Shown here: one piece after another, positions 13,557-14,015 of the stretch | How the letters are laid out: the number at the start of each line of letters is the position of its first letter | Position numbering within the stretch: position 1 is the first letter of the stretch | Assembly: GCA_947499175.1 (NCBI GenBank) | Contig: CANMNU010000026.1 | Coordinates: 1-14,015 of the forward strand | Direction of reading: 5' to 3' | Source: Alphaproteobacteria bacterium | GTDB taxonomy: Bacteria; Pseudomonadota; Alphaproteobacteria; Paracaedibacterales; CAITNM01 | Length of the DNA: 14,015 nt | The notes under the pieces: model-generated | What the model was told of the DNA's origin: nothing | The model's database searches: none | What the model saw: the letters and a program-made list of their open reading frames with translations, nothing else | Program-made: the position numbers and the translations under genes

Positions 13557-14015
13557 TTAACTTAAGCAGATTCTATATAGCTCGCTAATGACTACCCATG
13601 CACCGTAAAGTGTAATTACTGCAATTATAATTTTGTTTTTAATCAAATCATAAAAATAGGCTTGGTTCCATTTTTTGTTAGAGCAATGTAATAGGTAAAG
13701 TGGTAGCAAGATTGCCATGAAAGCTAAAATAATACCAGCAAACCCAAGAGCTTTAATAAATGCGTTTGGTACTAGTATTGCTATGGTAAGGGTTGGCACC
13801 AAAACAGAGATCACCGCAATAGTATGATTAGACAGAATTTTATGCTTGGTTTTAAGGGCATCAATTAATCCTAGCGATACGCAAATCATTGATTTTGAAA
13901 TTGCTAAAAAGCTAATTCCCCAGGTCAATGAACTTATAATTTGTGAATGGCTAATTCTGCTAAGTTCTTGCACCATATCACCAACTTCAACACTTTGCGT
14001 TGCCATTTTTGCAAA
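13557..14015 (-). CDS. Aromatic amino acid permease-like protein, C-terminal part (5' end outside window)
   Basis: The frame is open to the right edge of the window, so the ATG at 14006 is probably internal. The visible 150 or so residues carry four or five membrane segments. SLTWGISFLAISKSMICVSLG, split by short loops from TIAVISVLVPTLTIAIL, FIKALGFAGIILAFMAILLP and a final IIIAVITLYGAWVVISELY, follows the pattern of the hydroxy/aromatic amino acid permease family (TyrP, Mtr, SdaC), where a Pro-containing Phe-Ala-Gly-Ile segment near the end is typical. It would import tyrosine, tryptophan or a similar amino acid through the inner membrane, but the substrate cannot be read from this half. 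It abuts the CinA-like gene tail to tail. Confidence 0.75.
   Translation of the reverse strand, partial: FAKMATQSVEVGDMVQELSRISHSQIISSLTWGISFLAISKSMICVSLGLIDALKTKHKILSNHTIAVISVLVPTLTIAILVPNAFIKALGFAGIILAFMAILLPLYLLHCSNKKWNQAYFYDLIKNKIIIAVITLYGAWVVISELYRICLS

Noticed and set aside
1..14015. CRISPR array or complete insertion sequence
   Set aside because: No regularly spaced repeats and no transposase or terminal inverted repeats of insertion-sequence type were seen; the only recombinase is the integrase at 443-1612.

Overview
The window reads as a piece of an AT-rich alphaproteobacterial chromosome, probably from a host-associated or intracellular lineage of the Rickettsiales/Holosporales kind. 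That placement is an inference from the rpmF-plsX-fabH order, the alphaproteobacterial style of RppH, PepF, DprA and the zincin-like protein, the low GC content, and the decayed genes and palindromic repeats. No species can be named from the sequence alone.

Layout. (1) 1-1650 looks like the end of an integrated element: the 3' end of an unrecognised, possibly phage-derived gene, a degenerate second copy of that gene's tail (342-446), and a complete tyrosine integrase facing it. (2) 1613-2338 has no convincing gene, but about 1772-2232 is full of perfect helices, including a 9-bp pairing across more than 300 nt and a possible pseudoknot. It is the best candidate here for an undescribed structured RNA. 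(3) 2339-4526 is the rpmF-plsX-fabH lipid-synthesis operon on the minus strand, divergent from pepF on the plus strand across a promoter region that holds an 8-bp inverted repeat. (4) 6430-8205 is an insertion-like block. Directly after pepF come a terminator, a promoter, a palindromic repeat and a broken, secreted-type lipoxygenase gene. The block ends with a second, diverged copy of the last 36 codons of pepF. (5) 8282-14015 is mostly ordinary backbone: a TssJ-like lipoprotein, a zincin-like protein with an altered HExxH motif, pgk, dprA, a SixA-type phosphatase, tRNA-His, rppH, a CinA-N-like protein and the end of an aromatic amino acid permease.

How it fits together. The backbone genes cover fatty acid and phospholipid initiation (PlsX, FabH), glycolysis (Pgk), peptide turnover (PepF), mRNA 5'-end decay (RppH) and DNA uptake or recombination (DprA). 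The accessory material sits in two places, downstream of fabH and downstream of pepF. At both sites a second, mostly synonymously diverged copy of a gene's C-terminal tail is left behind. The likely history is acquisition or duplication of DNA by recombination in gene 3' ends, followed by decay. The lipoxygenase is the most striking cargo, because lipoxygenases are rare in bacteria and act on host-type polyunsaturated fatty acids.
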